The notes: a model not told the origin generated them from the letters alone. Shown: positions 1 through 6,985, counted from the stretch's first letter. The stretch is DNA of 10,223 nucleotides from Granulosicoccaceae bacterium (GCA_023301405.1 JALZUX010000129.1:1-10223); one strand, 5' to 3'. Numbers and translations are program-made.

Positions 1-268
1 GGTGAAGGTCCCTACAACGGGATGTTGTCTGTGTATATTGATCCAAAGGTCACTGACGATGGTCATGACTTTGGCGTAGCGGTGAATGAATACATTGAAT
101 TTGTCAGGGGCGGCGCGTCCCGCCGATGGCTGTGAATCCGTGATGATTCCGGGTGACCCTGAGCGCAACGCCCGTCATGCTCGAAAAAACCCATTACCTC
201 TGACCAAGGAAACGTGGGAAAGTATTGTTGCAGCAGCTGAACACTACGAATTTAAATCACCATTATGA
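1..268 (+). pseudogene. 3' end of Ldh2-family NAD(P)-dependent dehydrogenase, frame broken
   Basis: This is the C-terminal part of a malate/L-lactate/ureidoglycolate-type dehydrogenase, a family that reduces or oxidises 2-keto/2-hydroxy acids with NAD(P). Reading from base 1 gives GPYNGMLSVYIDP and then VNEYIEFVR, the end of the family's core domain, but that frame stops at 133-135. The frame starting at base 2 is blocked upstream by stops and opens near 86. It carries the rest of the family tail: VMIPGDPERNARHARK, then PLPLTKETWESIVAAAEHY, ending in TGA at 266-268. The switch falls at the run of four G at 107-110. Removing one G gives a continuous VRAARPADG junction that suits the family. 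Either the gene is inactivated or the base is an assembly or sequencing error. The 5' part lies outside the window. The stop sits 13 bases before the epimerase gene, so the two were probably co-transcribed. Substrate not determinable; YbiC-like hydroxycarboxylate dehydrogenases are the closest I recognise. Confidence 0.75.
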
Positions 269-270
269 GG
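267..270 (+). promoter_or_regulatory. Ribosome binding site of the epimerase, overlapping the upstream stop codon
   Basis: GAGG at 267-270 shares two bases with the TGA stop (266-268) of the dehydrogenase remnant and lies 11 bases before the ATG at 282. This layout suggests translational coupling. The spacing is somewhat long, so it is a moderate site. Confidence 0.4.
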
Positions 271-281
271 CCAAATAAGTT

Positions 282-1379
282 ATGTCGTTATCAATAGAAA
301 GTAGTTTGTTCGGGGTGACTAAAGAAGGTCGATCTGTTGAACAATATGCGCTTCGTAACAATAACGGGATTGAAGTCAGGGTGATAACATTCGGTGGTGT
401 CATTACGTCGTTGTTGGTGCCTGATGAAGCTGGTCGCCTTGTTGATATTATTTTAGGTTACGACACTCTTCAGCAGTATGAATCCTGTGGCATATCTATG
501 GGTTGTATTGTCGGACGCTATGGCAATCGCATTGCTAATGCGTGCTTTACGCTAGACGGGGTGCAATACCCACTGGAAGCCAATAACAACGGCCATCATC
601 TGCACGGTGGATCGGACGGGTTTCAAAAGGTTGTCTGGAACGCAGAGATTGATCACACCAATGTGGCTGGTGAACGTTTGCATGCTGATCAACCTGCCGT
701 TCCCAGGCTTGTGCTAAGCCATGTTAGTAAGGACGGGCAGGGGGGTTACCCGGGAACACTGCAGGTACAGGTAGCCTACTCGCTCAATGATGATAACGAG
801 CTAACTATCCAGTACCAAGCCACCACTAACCGACCTACGGTAATTAATTTAACCAGTCATGGCTATTTCAATTTGAAAGGACATCAGTATGCGGGCGTTG
901 ATGGCGTGCTTGGTCACCAATTGCAAATATCAGCAGAGCAATTTGTATCCACCAACAACGAAGGCATACCACTGCCCGACCTGTGTGACGTAGAGGGAAC
1001 ACCTATGGACTTCCGCACCGCTACTGCGATTGGTGACCATATTACTAGTAATCATCAGCAGCTGGTTGCGGGGTCTGGTTATGACCACACGTGGGTTCTT
1101 AGTGGCAGCGGCCCGTTGCGTTTTGCGGCTCTTTTATCAGATCCGGAATCCGGCCGACGTCTGCAGGTATCTACAACGCAGCCCGGTATGCAATTTTATA
1201 CAGCAAACCATGTGAATCACTGCGCCGGTAAGGCTGGAGCGGAGTATCAGCGGCGCGGGGCGGTGTGCCTTGAGACGCAGCATTTTCCAGATTCGCCCAA
1301 TCGGCCTGATTTCCCCTCTACTGTGCTGCGTGAAACTGAAAAATTATCAGAGACAACCGTTTATCGGGTTTATCCGTAG
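282..1379 (+). CDS. galM: Aldose 1-epimerase (galactose mutarotase family)
   Basis: Cytoplasmic enzyme that interconverts the alpha and beta anomers of aldoses such as galactose or glucose. At 365 residues it is slightly longer than typical GalM (about 340-350); the extra length seems to lie near residues 125-150. Family landmarks appear in order: GRYGNRI at 78-84 (substrate arginine), HHLHGG at 105-110 (His108), VINLTSHGYFNL near 187-198 (His193 as probable general acid), GYDHTWVL from 266 (Asp268), TQPGMQFYT from 299, and CLETQHFPD from 329 (Glu331 as probable general base). All the catalytic residues I expect are present. No signal peptide is visible. The ATG at 282 is preceded by GAGG inside the previous stop codon. 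Its neighbours, a dehydrogenase before and a LacI regulator after, suggest a sugar-catabolic operon rather than the Leloir pathway, since no galK or galT is seen. The true sugar is unknown. Confidence 0.93.
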   Translation: MSLSIESSLFGVTKEGRSVEQYALRNNNGIEVRVITFGGVITSLLVPDEAGRLVDIILGYDTLQQYESCGISMGCIVGRYGNRIANACFTLDGVQYPLEANNNGHHLHGGSDGFQKVVWNAEIDHTNVAGERLHADQPAVPRLVLSHVSKDGQGGYPGTLQVQVAYSLNDDNELTIQYQATTNRPTVINLTSHGYFNLKGHQYAGVDGVLGHQLQISAEQFVSTNNEGIPLPDLCDVEGTPMDFRTATAIGDHITSNHQQLVAGSGYDHTWVLSGSGPLRFAALLSDPESGRRLQVSTTQPGMQFYTANHVNHCAGKAGAEYQRRGAVCLETQHFPDSPNRPDFPSTVLRETEKLSETTVYRVYP

Positions 1380-1407
1380 TTGATAGTGCACAAAGTGAAT
1401 TGTTCTA

Positions 1408-1432
1408 TTTTTGAAGCGATTTGATTCAAAAA
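1408..1432. repeat. Perfect 8-bp inverted repeat, candidate operator
   Basis: TTTTTGAA at 1408-1415 and TTCAAAAA at 1425-1432 are exact inverse complements around a 9-base spacer, starting 29 bases after the epimerase stop. The arms are AT-rich and no T tract follows, so it is a poor intrinsic terminator. A dimeric regulator site is possible. It lacks the central CG typical of LacI operators. Confidence 0.35.
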
Positions 1433-1504
1433 GTTAACAGTGTCACGGCAGCAATTATGGATGATCGTTATAATTGCCCTATCGACACACGCAGAGCGAA
1501 ATCT

Positions 1505-1591
1505 ATGTCACCAGTTATCGGTTGTTTGTTAATTTCCTTGGTCACAATAGCAATAGTTAGTAGAAGGGATGCTATAAAGCCTGCTAACTAG
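1505..1591 (+). CDS. Possible 28-residue single-span membrane peptide
   Basis: ATG at 1505 opens a short frame ending at TAG 1589-1591. The translation has a hydrophobic stretch (VIGCLLISLVTIAIV, residues 4-18) followed directly by SRRDAIKPAN. That is the pattern of a single membrane helix with a positively charged cytoplasmic C-terminus. No good ribosome binding site precedes it (only AGAG near 1493-1496), and the last third overlaps an inverted repeat. I do not recognise it. A short open frame of this size can occur by chance, so it is offered only as a candidate. Confidence 0.15.
   Translation: MSPVIGCLLISLVTIAIVSRRDAIKPAN
1554..1590. repeat. Inverted repeat / stem-loop upstream of lacI-type gene
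   Basis: TAGTTAGTAG at 1554-1563 pairs with CTGCTAACTA at 1581-1590 over ten positions, with one G-U wobble, around a 17-base loop. No T tract follows. It may be an RNA hairpin or a regulator site. Confidence 0.3.
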
Positions 1592-1644
1592 TGCTAGTCC
1601 AGAACGACGCCTAGCGGGTTGTAAGCCTTGCTAATGTGCGTGTC

Positions 1645-1691
1645 CTGCTCAAGCTCACAGCGTATTCCAGAGGCGTAGTGTGCTTGAGTGG
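1645..1691. repeat. Inverted repeat upstream of lacI-type gene
   Basis: CTCAAGC at 1648-1654 and GCTTGAG at 1682-1688 are exact inverse complements. Allowing two G-U pairs, the stem extends to 1645-1654 with 1682-1691 around a 27-base loop. It lies about 30 bases before the strong ribosome binding site at 1720, a position suited to a leader structure or an operator. Confidence 0.3.
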
Positions 1692-1719
1692 TTCTGTGCG
1701 ATCAACGAGTTTAGTAAAT

Positions 1720-1724
1720 AGGAG
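1720..1724 (+). promoter_or_regulatory. Strong ribosome binding site for the leader ORF of the LacI gene
   Basis: AGGAG at 1720-1724 is followed after five bases by ATG at 1730. That ATG is out of frame with the repressor. No comparable site lies before the repressor's own GTG at 1768, so translation probably enters here. Confidence 0.6.
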
Positions 1725-1729
1725 ATTTT

Positions 1730-1771
1730 ATGTTGTATAATCAAACAGAAAGCGCGACCATACAGCAGTGA
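1730..1771 (+). CDS. 13-codon leader ORF overlapping the start of the LacI gene
   Basis: ATG at 1730 with a good ribosome binding site encodes MLYNQTESATIQQ and stops at TGA 1769-1771. The stop overlaps the repressor start at 1768-1770 in the four-base string GTGA. This is the standard arrangement for translational coupling. The peptide resembles nothing I know and may matter only through its translation. An alternative is a one-base indel that split a longer N-terminus off the repressor. However, the repressor already begins at the usual distance from its helix-turn-helix, which favours a genuine leader. Confidence 0.45.
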   Translation: MLYNQTESATIQQ

Positions 1772-2784
1772 ATAGAAAAGTAATTACCTCAGGTGACGTG
1801 GCAAAACTAGCCAACGTTTCTCAGTCGGCAGTAAGCCGCGCGTTTACGGAAGGCGCCAGTGTTGCGCCCGAGACCCGTGAAAGAATCCTTCAGGCAGCGA
1901 CAGCTCTGGGCTATCGGCCCAATGCGCTTGCCCGGGCAATGATCAGCGGTCGATCTAAGATTATTGCCTTATTGGTAGCCTATTTAGATAACCAGTTCTA
2001 TCCGTCGGTTATCGACATGATATCTCGCCAGTTACAGGAAGATGGCTACAACGTGATGTTGTTCATCTCTAATCCAGGCAAGCAAGACGCACTGGTGCAG
2101 AAAATCATGCAGTATCAGGTTGAGGGCATCATCATGGCGTCATCAACACTTTCATCAGTAGTGGCGACAGAATGCGCTAAAACGGGTATTTCCGTCGTGT
2201 TTTTTAATCGCTTTGTGCCGGCAGTTCCTGCTAGTAGTGTCACTTCCGATAATCTGCGTGGTGGCGGGCTAGTGGCCGATTACCTTATTCGGGGTGGGCA
2301 CCGAAAAATTGGCTTTATTGCGGGTGATGAAGATTCCTCGACCAATCGTGATCGTGAGGCCGGGTTTTATAACGCTTTGGGGGCTCTGGGGGTGACTGTT
2401 CTCCATCGAGCTGTTGGTGGCTATCAATTCGATCGGGCTAAGCAGGCAACTCGTGAGATGTTTGGTCGACCCGACGACCGCCCTGACGCGGTTTTTGTGG
2501 CCAATGACCATATGGCATTTGCAGTGATGGATGTTTTACGAGGCGAGTTAAACTTAAGGATTCCCGAAGATGTATCGGTGATTGGCTTTGATGACGTTCC
2601 AAGTGCCTCGTGGAATGGCTACAATTTGACAACGGTGAAACAGAATTTGACTACTATGGTCAACGAAACCCTATCCATATTACTTGATCAAATAGACAAT
2701 CAGGCAGTGCAAAACCGTGCGTCTGTGGTGCCGGTAGAATTAGTCGTGCGTGGTACCTGCAGGTTGCCTAAGGAAGATCACTAG
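1768..2784 (+). CDS. LacI-family transcriptional regulator
   Basis: DNA-binding sugar-responsive regulator of normal family length (338 residues). The N-terminal LacI helix-turn-helix spans about residues 6-27 (ITSGDVAKLANVSQSAVSRA), followed by the hinge YRPNALARAM at 49-58 with the minor-groove leucine at 54. A periplasmic-binding-protein-like effector domain follows from about 63 to 330. Likely ligand-contact regions are FFNRF at 145-149, TSDN at 159-162, ANDHMAF at 245-251 and VIGFDDVPSASWN at 271-283. The GTG at 1768 is chosen because it places the helix-turn-helix at the usual distance from the start and because its frame is closed upstream. It has no ribosome binding site of its own and overlaps the stop of a 13-codon leader ORF. 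It sits among sugar-catabolic genes on the same strand and probably controls them. The effector and operator cannot be read from the sequence. Confidence 0.93.
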   Translation: MNRKVITSGDVAKLANVSQSAVSRAFTEGASVAPETRERILQAATALGYRPNALARAMISGRSKIIALLVAYLDNQFYPSVIDMISRQLQEDGYNVMLFISNPGKQDALVQKIMQYQVEGIIMASSTLSSVVATECAKTGISVVFFNRFVPAVPASSVTSDNLRGGGLVADYLIRGGHRKIGFIAGDEDSSTNRDREAGFYNALGALGVTVLHRAVGGYQFDRAKQATREMFGRPDDRPDAVFVANDHMAFAVMDVLRGELNLRIPEDVSVIGFDDVPSASWNGYNLTTVKQNLTTMVNETLSILLDQIDNQAVQNRASVVPVELVVRGTCRLPKEDH

Positions 2785-2790
2785 AGGTAG

Positions 2791-2816
2791 GCGCAGGGTA
2801 ACATTACCCCCCGCGC
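2791..2816 (+). terminator. Weak candidate terminator hairpin after the LacI gene
   Basis: GGGTA at 2796-2800 pairs with TACCC at 2805-2809 around a four-base loop. The outer GCGC at 2791-2794 pairs with GCGC at 2813-2816 across an uneven internal loop. It begins six bases after the stop codon. No T run follows, so intrinsic termination is doubtful. Confidence 0.3.
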
Positions 2817-2956
2817 ATTGCTTATTGGGTCAGTATTGCTAGTGGTGTGTGTGTCCATGGACTACGACTCGTGCACCAAATTATGTTTTAAGCCAACGTT
2901 TCAGATCTTAGGCGCTAAATTGCAGAGAAAATAATCACAAATACGAAAGCAACGGC

Positions 2957-2969
2957 CGCTAACTTAGCG
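2957..2969. repeat. Perfect 13-bp palindrome
   Basis: CGCTAA, a single C, then TTAGCG form an exact palindrome. A related TTAGGCGCTAA lies about 50 bases upstream (2908-2918); its GCGCTAA is the exact inverse complement of TTAGCGC at 2964-2970. Paired sites of this kind could bind a dimeric regulator, or pair with each other in RNA. Function unknown. Confidence 0.35.
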
Positions 2970-3290
2970 CTCTCTAATGCGACATCAAGCGTGTGAAATA
3001 GATTCGGGTGGTGAGCTAGATTCTGATGTCTGAAGCGTCGAAATCGGATTTTGGTTTTTTTTATCATAGAAATTCTCCCTGTTTTCTTTTTTGATAACCA
3101 ATAGGTTTAGCAAGAAAACCCCGAAAAGCAAGACAGGAGGCCAGTTTGGTTTATTTTGTTGTACAGCTTTGTGCAATGAAGAACAGAATTGGCATAGTTG
3201 CTAAGTCAATTATTTGGTGCGCTGGTGCAGTATCTGAGCGCAGTTTGATTTACTATACCCCCTGTCTCCTACTCATTTGCCTGTCGATTC

Positions 3291-5243
3291 ATGAAGCTGT
3301 ACATCGCCGAAAAACCTAGTCTTGGTCGTGCTATCGCCGAAGTGCTGCCCGGGCCAATGCAACGTGGTGATGGCTTCATTAAGTTGGCCAATGGCGATTG
3401 CGTGAGTTGGTGCATCGGTCACCTACTTGAGCAGGCCGAGCCCCATGTGTATGACCCGGAGTTCAAATCCTGGCGCATGCAACATTTGCCAATAATACCC
3501 GAACAGTGGAAGCTCAAGCCAAAAGCAAATACTAAAAAGCAATTGGCCGTGCTGAAGAAACTGGTGGCCGACGCCGACTCATTGGTGCATGCCGGTGACC
3601 CGGATCGTGAAGGTCAATTATTGGTTGATCAGGTGATCTCTTATCTGAAGGTGAGTGCCAAACGGCGTGCTCAGGTCGAGCGCCTTTTAATCAATGATTT
3701 GAATCCTGCCGCCGTGCAGCAGGCGCTTACCCGATTAGACAAAAACACCAGTTATGTGCCGCTGTCGTCTTCGGCACTGGCCCGCTCCAGAGCAGACTGG
3801 CTATACGGCATCAACATGACTCGCGCTTACACTATTCAAGGGCGTAAAGTGGGATATGACGGGGTGCTGTCAGTAGGCCGGGTGCAAACCCCAGTACTTG
3901 GGCTGGTGGTACGGCGTTGCGAAGAAATTGAAAATTTTGTTTCCAAGCCGTTTTATGAAGTACTGGCGCATTTAAAAACACAGCAATCTGAACAATTCAC
4001 GGCCACCTGGCAACCTAGTGAGGCCTGTCAACCTTACATGGATGAAGCCGGCCGCGTGTTGGTTAAGAAGCTTGCCGAAACGGTGGTTGACAGAATCACC
4101 GACAAACCAGCCAGTGTTCAATCAGCCAGTCGCAAAAACAAAAAACAGTCACAGCCGCTGCCTTACAGCCTGTCTATTTTGCAGATTGACGCGGGTCGCC
4201 GCTACGGTATGAGTGCACAGGATGTATTGTCTTGTTGCCAAACCTTGTATGAGAGACACAAGCTCATTACTTATCCACGGTCAGACTGTCGCTTCCTGCC
4301 TGAGGAACACTATTCACAGTCAGGTGCCGTATTAGACGCCATTGCACAGAACGACAATAATTTTACCAAACTTGTCGAAAACGCTGATCGGAAAATCCGT
4401 ACCGCTGCGTGGAACGATAAAAAAATTACCGCCCATCACGCTATTATCCCAACCACTCGTAAACTGGATACGCAACGATTGTCAGCACAAGAGCGGCAGG
4501 TCTATGCTCTGGTGGCGCGGCAGTATCTTGCACAGTTTTATCCTGTTCACGAATACGCAGACACCCGTGTTGAAGTATTGATAGAGAGTGGCTTGTTTGT
4601 CGCTAACGCAAAAACCATCCTCAAAGTAGGCTGGAAAGTGCTGTTTAATAGTGACAAGGGTAAAGGTAATGTTGAAAGCACCCTGCCAGATCTAAAAAAG
4701 GGGCAAGCGCTTCATTGTGAAAAAGGCGAGTTACTCGAAAAAAACACCACACCACCTGCCTACTTTACTGATGCAACCTTGCTTGCAGCGATGACCGGTA
4801 TAGCGCGCTATGTGACCTCGAAAGAGATAAGAAAAATTCTTAAAGACACAGATGGCTTAGGCACAGAGGCAACTCGTGCAGGTATCATAGAGCTATTGTT
4901 CCGGCGTGGTTTTATGGTGCGACAGGGAAAGCAAATTCATGATACCGATGCAGGGCGAGGGTTGATTAGGTCATTGCCCGAAGCCGCTACGCATCCCGAT
5001 ATGACAGCGCACTGGGAAGCCACTCTTGAACAAATAAGCCAGCGCGAAGCAAGCTACAATGATTTCATGGACCCCTTGCTCACCCGGCTCAGGGAGTTGG
5101 TGGCAGGTAGTGCGACTAACTCTGTGTCGGCACTGCAGGGTGTAAAGGCGGTTAAGACTGCAAAGAAAAAACCGTATTTTAAGAAAAAAACGACATTTAA
5201 AAAGAAAAGTGTCAGAAAAAAGACTGCTAAAAAGAAAAAGTAG
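3291..5243 (+). CDS. topB: DNA topoisomerase III
   Basis: Type IA topoisomerase that cuts and rejoins one DNA strand and efficiently unlinks replication intermediates. At 650 residues it is close to E. coli TopB (about 650). The TOPRIM domain at the N-terminus has Glu7 in AEKPSLGRA and the metal-binding AGDPDREG at 101-108 (Asp103, Asp105, Glu107). SVGRVQTPVLGLVVRR at 194-209 is a family signature. The catalytic Tyr328 lies in LITYPRSDCRFLP, with Arg330 next to it. HHAIIPT at 382-388 and DGLGTEATRAGIIE at 521-534 complete the active-site and gate domains. The C-terminus (about 619-650) is a lysine-rich, probably disordered DNA-binding tail in place of zinc fingers. The start is fixed by the family N-terminus MKLYIAEKPS, although no ribosome binding site precedes it. 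This is a housekeeping gene lying between two groups of sugar-acid genes. Confidence 0.96.
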   Translation: MKLYIAEKPSLGRAIAEVLPGPMQRGDGFIKLANGDCVSWCIGHLLEQAEPHVYDPEFKSWRMQHLPIIPEQWKLKPKANTKKQLAVLKKLVADADSLVHAGDPDREGQLLVDQVISYLKVSAKRRAQVERLLINDLNPAAVQQALTRLDKNTSYVPLSSSALARSRADWLYGINMTRAYTIQGRKVGYDGVLSVGRVQTPVLGLVVRRCEEIENFVSKPFYEVLAHLKTQQSEQFTATWQPSEACQPYMDEAGRVLVKKLAETVVDRITDKPASVQSASRKNKKQSQPLPYSLSILQIDAGRRYGMSAQDVLSCCQTLYERHKLITYPRSDCRFLPEEHYSQSGAVLDAIAQNDNNFTKLVENADRKIRTAAWNDKKITAHHAIIPTTRKLDTQRLSAQERQVYALVARQYLAQFYPVHEYADTRVEVLIESGLFVANAKTILKVGWKVLFNSDKGKGNVESTLPDLKKGQALHCEKGELLEKNTTPPAYFTDATLLAAMTGIARYVTSKEIRKILKDTDGLGTEATRAGIIELLFRRGFMVRQGKQIHDTDAGRGLIRSLPEAATHPDMTAHWEATLEQISQREASYNDFMDPLLTRLRELVAGSATNSVSALQGVKAVKTAKKKPYFKKKTTFKKKSVRKKTAKKKK

Positions 5244-5324
5244 TGTAGTCGTTTTTAAAGACAGTCTACTGCGAATCCATGGGCAAGGCTGGTCGCGCCT
5301 GAGATTAAATTTAAGTGGGGAAAA

Positions 5325-6968
5325 ATGAAAAACGGTGGTGAACATATAGTTAATGCGCTTGAGTCTCTAGGGGTTAAGCGTATTTTTTGCGTACCCGGTG
5401 AAAGTTATCTACCGGTACTTGATGCGCTGCACGACAGCAGCATCATCGCGACTGTTTGCCGTCAGGAAGGTGGTGCTGCCATGATGGCTGAGGCCACAGG
5501 AAAAATAAGCGGCGCACCTGGAATTTGTTTCGTGACTCGTGGGCCCGGGGCCACCAATGCTTCTTCTGGTGTGCATGTGGCCGCTCAGGACTCCACTCCT
5601 ATGATTCTATTCGTTGGGCAGATCGCCACCACGCGACGTCACCGGGAAGCGTTTCAAGAGGTTGACTACCAACAGTTCTACGGCGGCATGGCTAAATGGG
5701 TCGCAGAGATCGACACAACAGATCGTATTGCGGAAATGGTATCCCGTGCGTGGCATGTTGCCACCAGTGGTCGGCCGGGGCCCGTCGTGTTGGTGCTACC
5801 TGAAGACACCCTGACCGGGACCGCCAACCAACAAACCCTGAGTGCTCATCACACCACAGAAACCCATCCGGGACAGGCTGAGATAACACAGCTAATTAAG
5901 CGACTGGAAGCAGCTGACAAGCCTTTGATAATTTTAGGTGGCAGCCGTTGGACTGAAGCAGCGGTAAATGACATCACAGCGTTCGCTGAACGTTTTCAGC
6001 TGCCGGTAGCTTGTTCGTTCAGACGACAAATGTTGTTTGATCACCATCATCAATGCTATGCCGGTGACATTGGTCTGGGGCTTAACCCGGCACTGGCAAG
6101 CAGAATAAAACAATCAGACTGCCTATTGGTCGTCGGGGGGCGAATGTCTGAAGTACCATCACAGGATTTTGCGTTGCTTGATATCCCCCAGCCTAGTCAG
6201 CCTTTGGTGCATGTGCATCCTGATCCACTGGAGCTGGGTAAGTTGTATAAGCCCGTGCAAGCAATAAACGCCAGTCCGGTAGCGTTTTGTGCGGCGTTAA
6301 GCCAGATTCCCCAACCGGGTAACGTAAGGTGGGCGGGGCAGGCTGCGGCGGCGCACCAGCAATATGAAGAGTGGTCATCACTGGATGGCACTTTACCTCG
6401 CGCAGATATCATGCGCGGCGTTATGCAGCATTTGGCTGAAACTTTGTCAGCCGATGCGGTTCTTTGCAACGGTGCAGGAAACTACGCAAGCTGGATCCAT
6501 CGCTACTGGCGCTTCCGCAAGTTTGGATCGCAAGTGTCACCTACCAGTGGATCCATGGGATACGGGCTGCCCGCGGCGATTGCCGCCAAGCTTCATAGTC
6601 CTGAAAAAACAGTGATAGCCTTTGCCGGTGACGGATGTTTTCAGATGACCAGTCAGGAGTTTGGAACAGCAGTAGAGTCAGGGGCAGCGGTTATTGTTCT
6701 TGTGATAGATAATGGCATGTATGGCACCATCAGAATGCACCAGGAAATGCATTTTCCGGGGCGTGTTTCAGCAACCGACTTATTTAACCCTGACTTCGCA
6801 GCAATAGCCAGAGCCTATGGTGCGTATGGGGCTACAGTTACTAGTGTCAATGAGTTTCCGCAATTTTTTGAAGATGCGCTTAACAGTGGAGGCCCTGCGT
6901 TGATACGAATTATGGTTGACCCTGACAGCCTGACCCCCACATTATCATTGGCATCAATGAGTGAATAG
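5325..6968 (+). CDS. Thiamine-diphosphate-dependent enzyme, acetolactate-synthase superfamily
   Basis: ThDP- and Mg-dependent enzyme of the decarboxylase/carboligase group, 547 residues. The N-terminal pyrimidine-binding domain starts with VPGESYLPVLDAL (23-35) and carries the cofactor-activating Glu48 in CRQEGGAAMMAEA. FVTRGPGATNAS (69-80) is a family signature. The central domain follows (about 185-330) and then the pyrophosphate-binding domain, with AGDGCFQMTSQEF (434-446) and DNGMYGTIRMHQE (462-474); Asp436 and Asn463 should bind Mg. Glu48 argues against glyoxylate carboligase, which lacks this residue. No regulatory ilvN/ilvH partner is adjacent, and the cofactor loop differs from biosynthetic acetolactate synthases, so branched-chain amino acid synthesis is unlikely. 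The ATG at 5325 follows GGGGA closely (5317-5321), a fair site at short spacing. The enolase-superfamily gene starts 94 bases downstream, probably in the same operon. A 2-keto acid or sugar-acid derivative is the likely substrate; the exact reaction is unknown. Confidence 0.88.
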   Translation: MKNGGEHIVNALESLGVKRIFCVPGESYLPVLDALHDSSIIATVCRQEGGAAMMAEATGKISGAPGICFVTRGPGATNASSGVHVAAQDSTPMILFVGQIATTRRHREAFQEVDYQQFYGGMAKWVAEIDTTDRIAEMVSRAWHVATSGRPGPVVLVLPEDTLTGTANQQTLSAHHTTETHPGQAEITQLIKRLEAADKPLIILGGSRWTEAAVNDITAFAERFQLPVACSFRRQMLFDHHHQCYAGDIGLGLNPALASRIKQSDCLLVVGGRMSEVPSQDFALLDIPQPSQPLVHVHPDPLELGKLYKPVQAINASPVAFCAALSQIPQPGNVRWAGQAAAAHQQYEEWSSLDGTLPRADIMRGVMQHLAETLSADAVLCNGAGNYASWIHRYWRFRKFGSQVSPTSGSMGYGLPAAIAAKLHSPEKTVIAFAGDGCFQMTSQEFGTAVESGAAVIVLVIDNGMYGTIRMHQEMHFPGRVSATDLFNPDFAAIARAYGAYGATVTSVNEFPQFFEDALNSGGPALIRIMVDPDSLTPTLSLASMSE

Positions 6969-6985
6969 CGTAGACCGCGTTAGTG

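Larger units (their letters stand above)
1380..1729. other. Intergenic region between epimerase and LacI gene
   Basis: About 350 bases without a recognisable gene. It holds three inverted repeats (1408-1432, 1554-1590 and 1645-1691) and a short hydrophobic ORF at 1505-1591. There is also an approximate direct repeat: AAGCCTGCTAA at 1578-1588, and the same sequence with one extra T at 1623-1634. It presumably carries the lacI promoter and operators, but I could not pick a convincing -35/-10 pair. No T-rich hairpin terminator follows the epimerase. Confidence 0.6.
2785..3290. other. 506-base region without a convincing gene, upstream of topB
   Basis: It contains a GC-rich hairpin just after the regulator stop (2791-2816), a perfect 13-bp palindrome (2957-2969), and a related TTAGGCGCTAA motif at 2908-2918. 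A T-rich stretch follows (about 3051-3062 and 3081-3092). Near the end is a speculative ORF with an AGGAGG site (3135-3319). No transposase remnant, tRNA or clear sigma-70 promoter was found by eye. TACTAT at 3251-3256 could be a -10 box for topB but has no good -35 partner. Confidence 0.6.

Noticed and set aside
101..120. Programmed ribosomal frameshift in the Ldh2-type gene
   Set aside because: The shift needed is +1, with no slippery heptamer, stop-codon context or downstream structure typical of programmed sites, and the family is not known for it; an indel is simpler.
1554..1590. Integron attC-like site
   Set aside because: The inverted repeat lacks the GTTRRRY/RYYYAAC core pair and no integrase or gene cassette is nearby.
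2985..3176. 63-residue minus-strand frame with a hydrophobic stretch (VLLFGVFLLNLLVI) before topB
   Set aside because: It starts with TTG, has no ribosome binding site on the minus strand, low-complexity composition and no resemblance to a known family; AT-rich DNA readily gives such frames.
4971..5345. 124-residue minus-strand frame across the topB 3' end
   Set aside because: Its Phe/Leu-rich part is simply the complement of the lysine-rich TopB tail; no family features.
5325..6968. Glyoxylate carboligase working with tartronate semialdehyde reductase
   Set aside because: Attractive because a beta-hydroxyacid dehydrogenase is nearby, but the activating Glu48 is present, whereas glyoxylate carboligase has a hydrophobic residue there.
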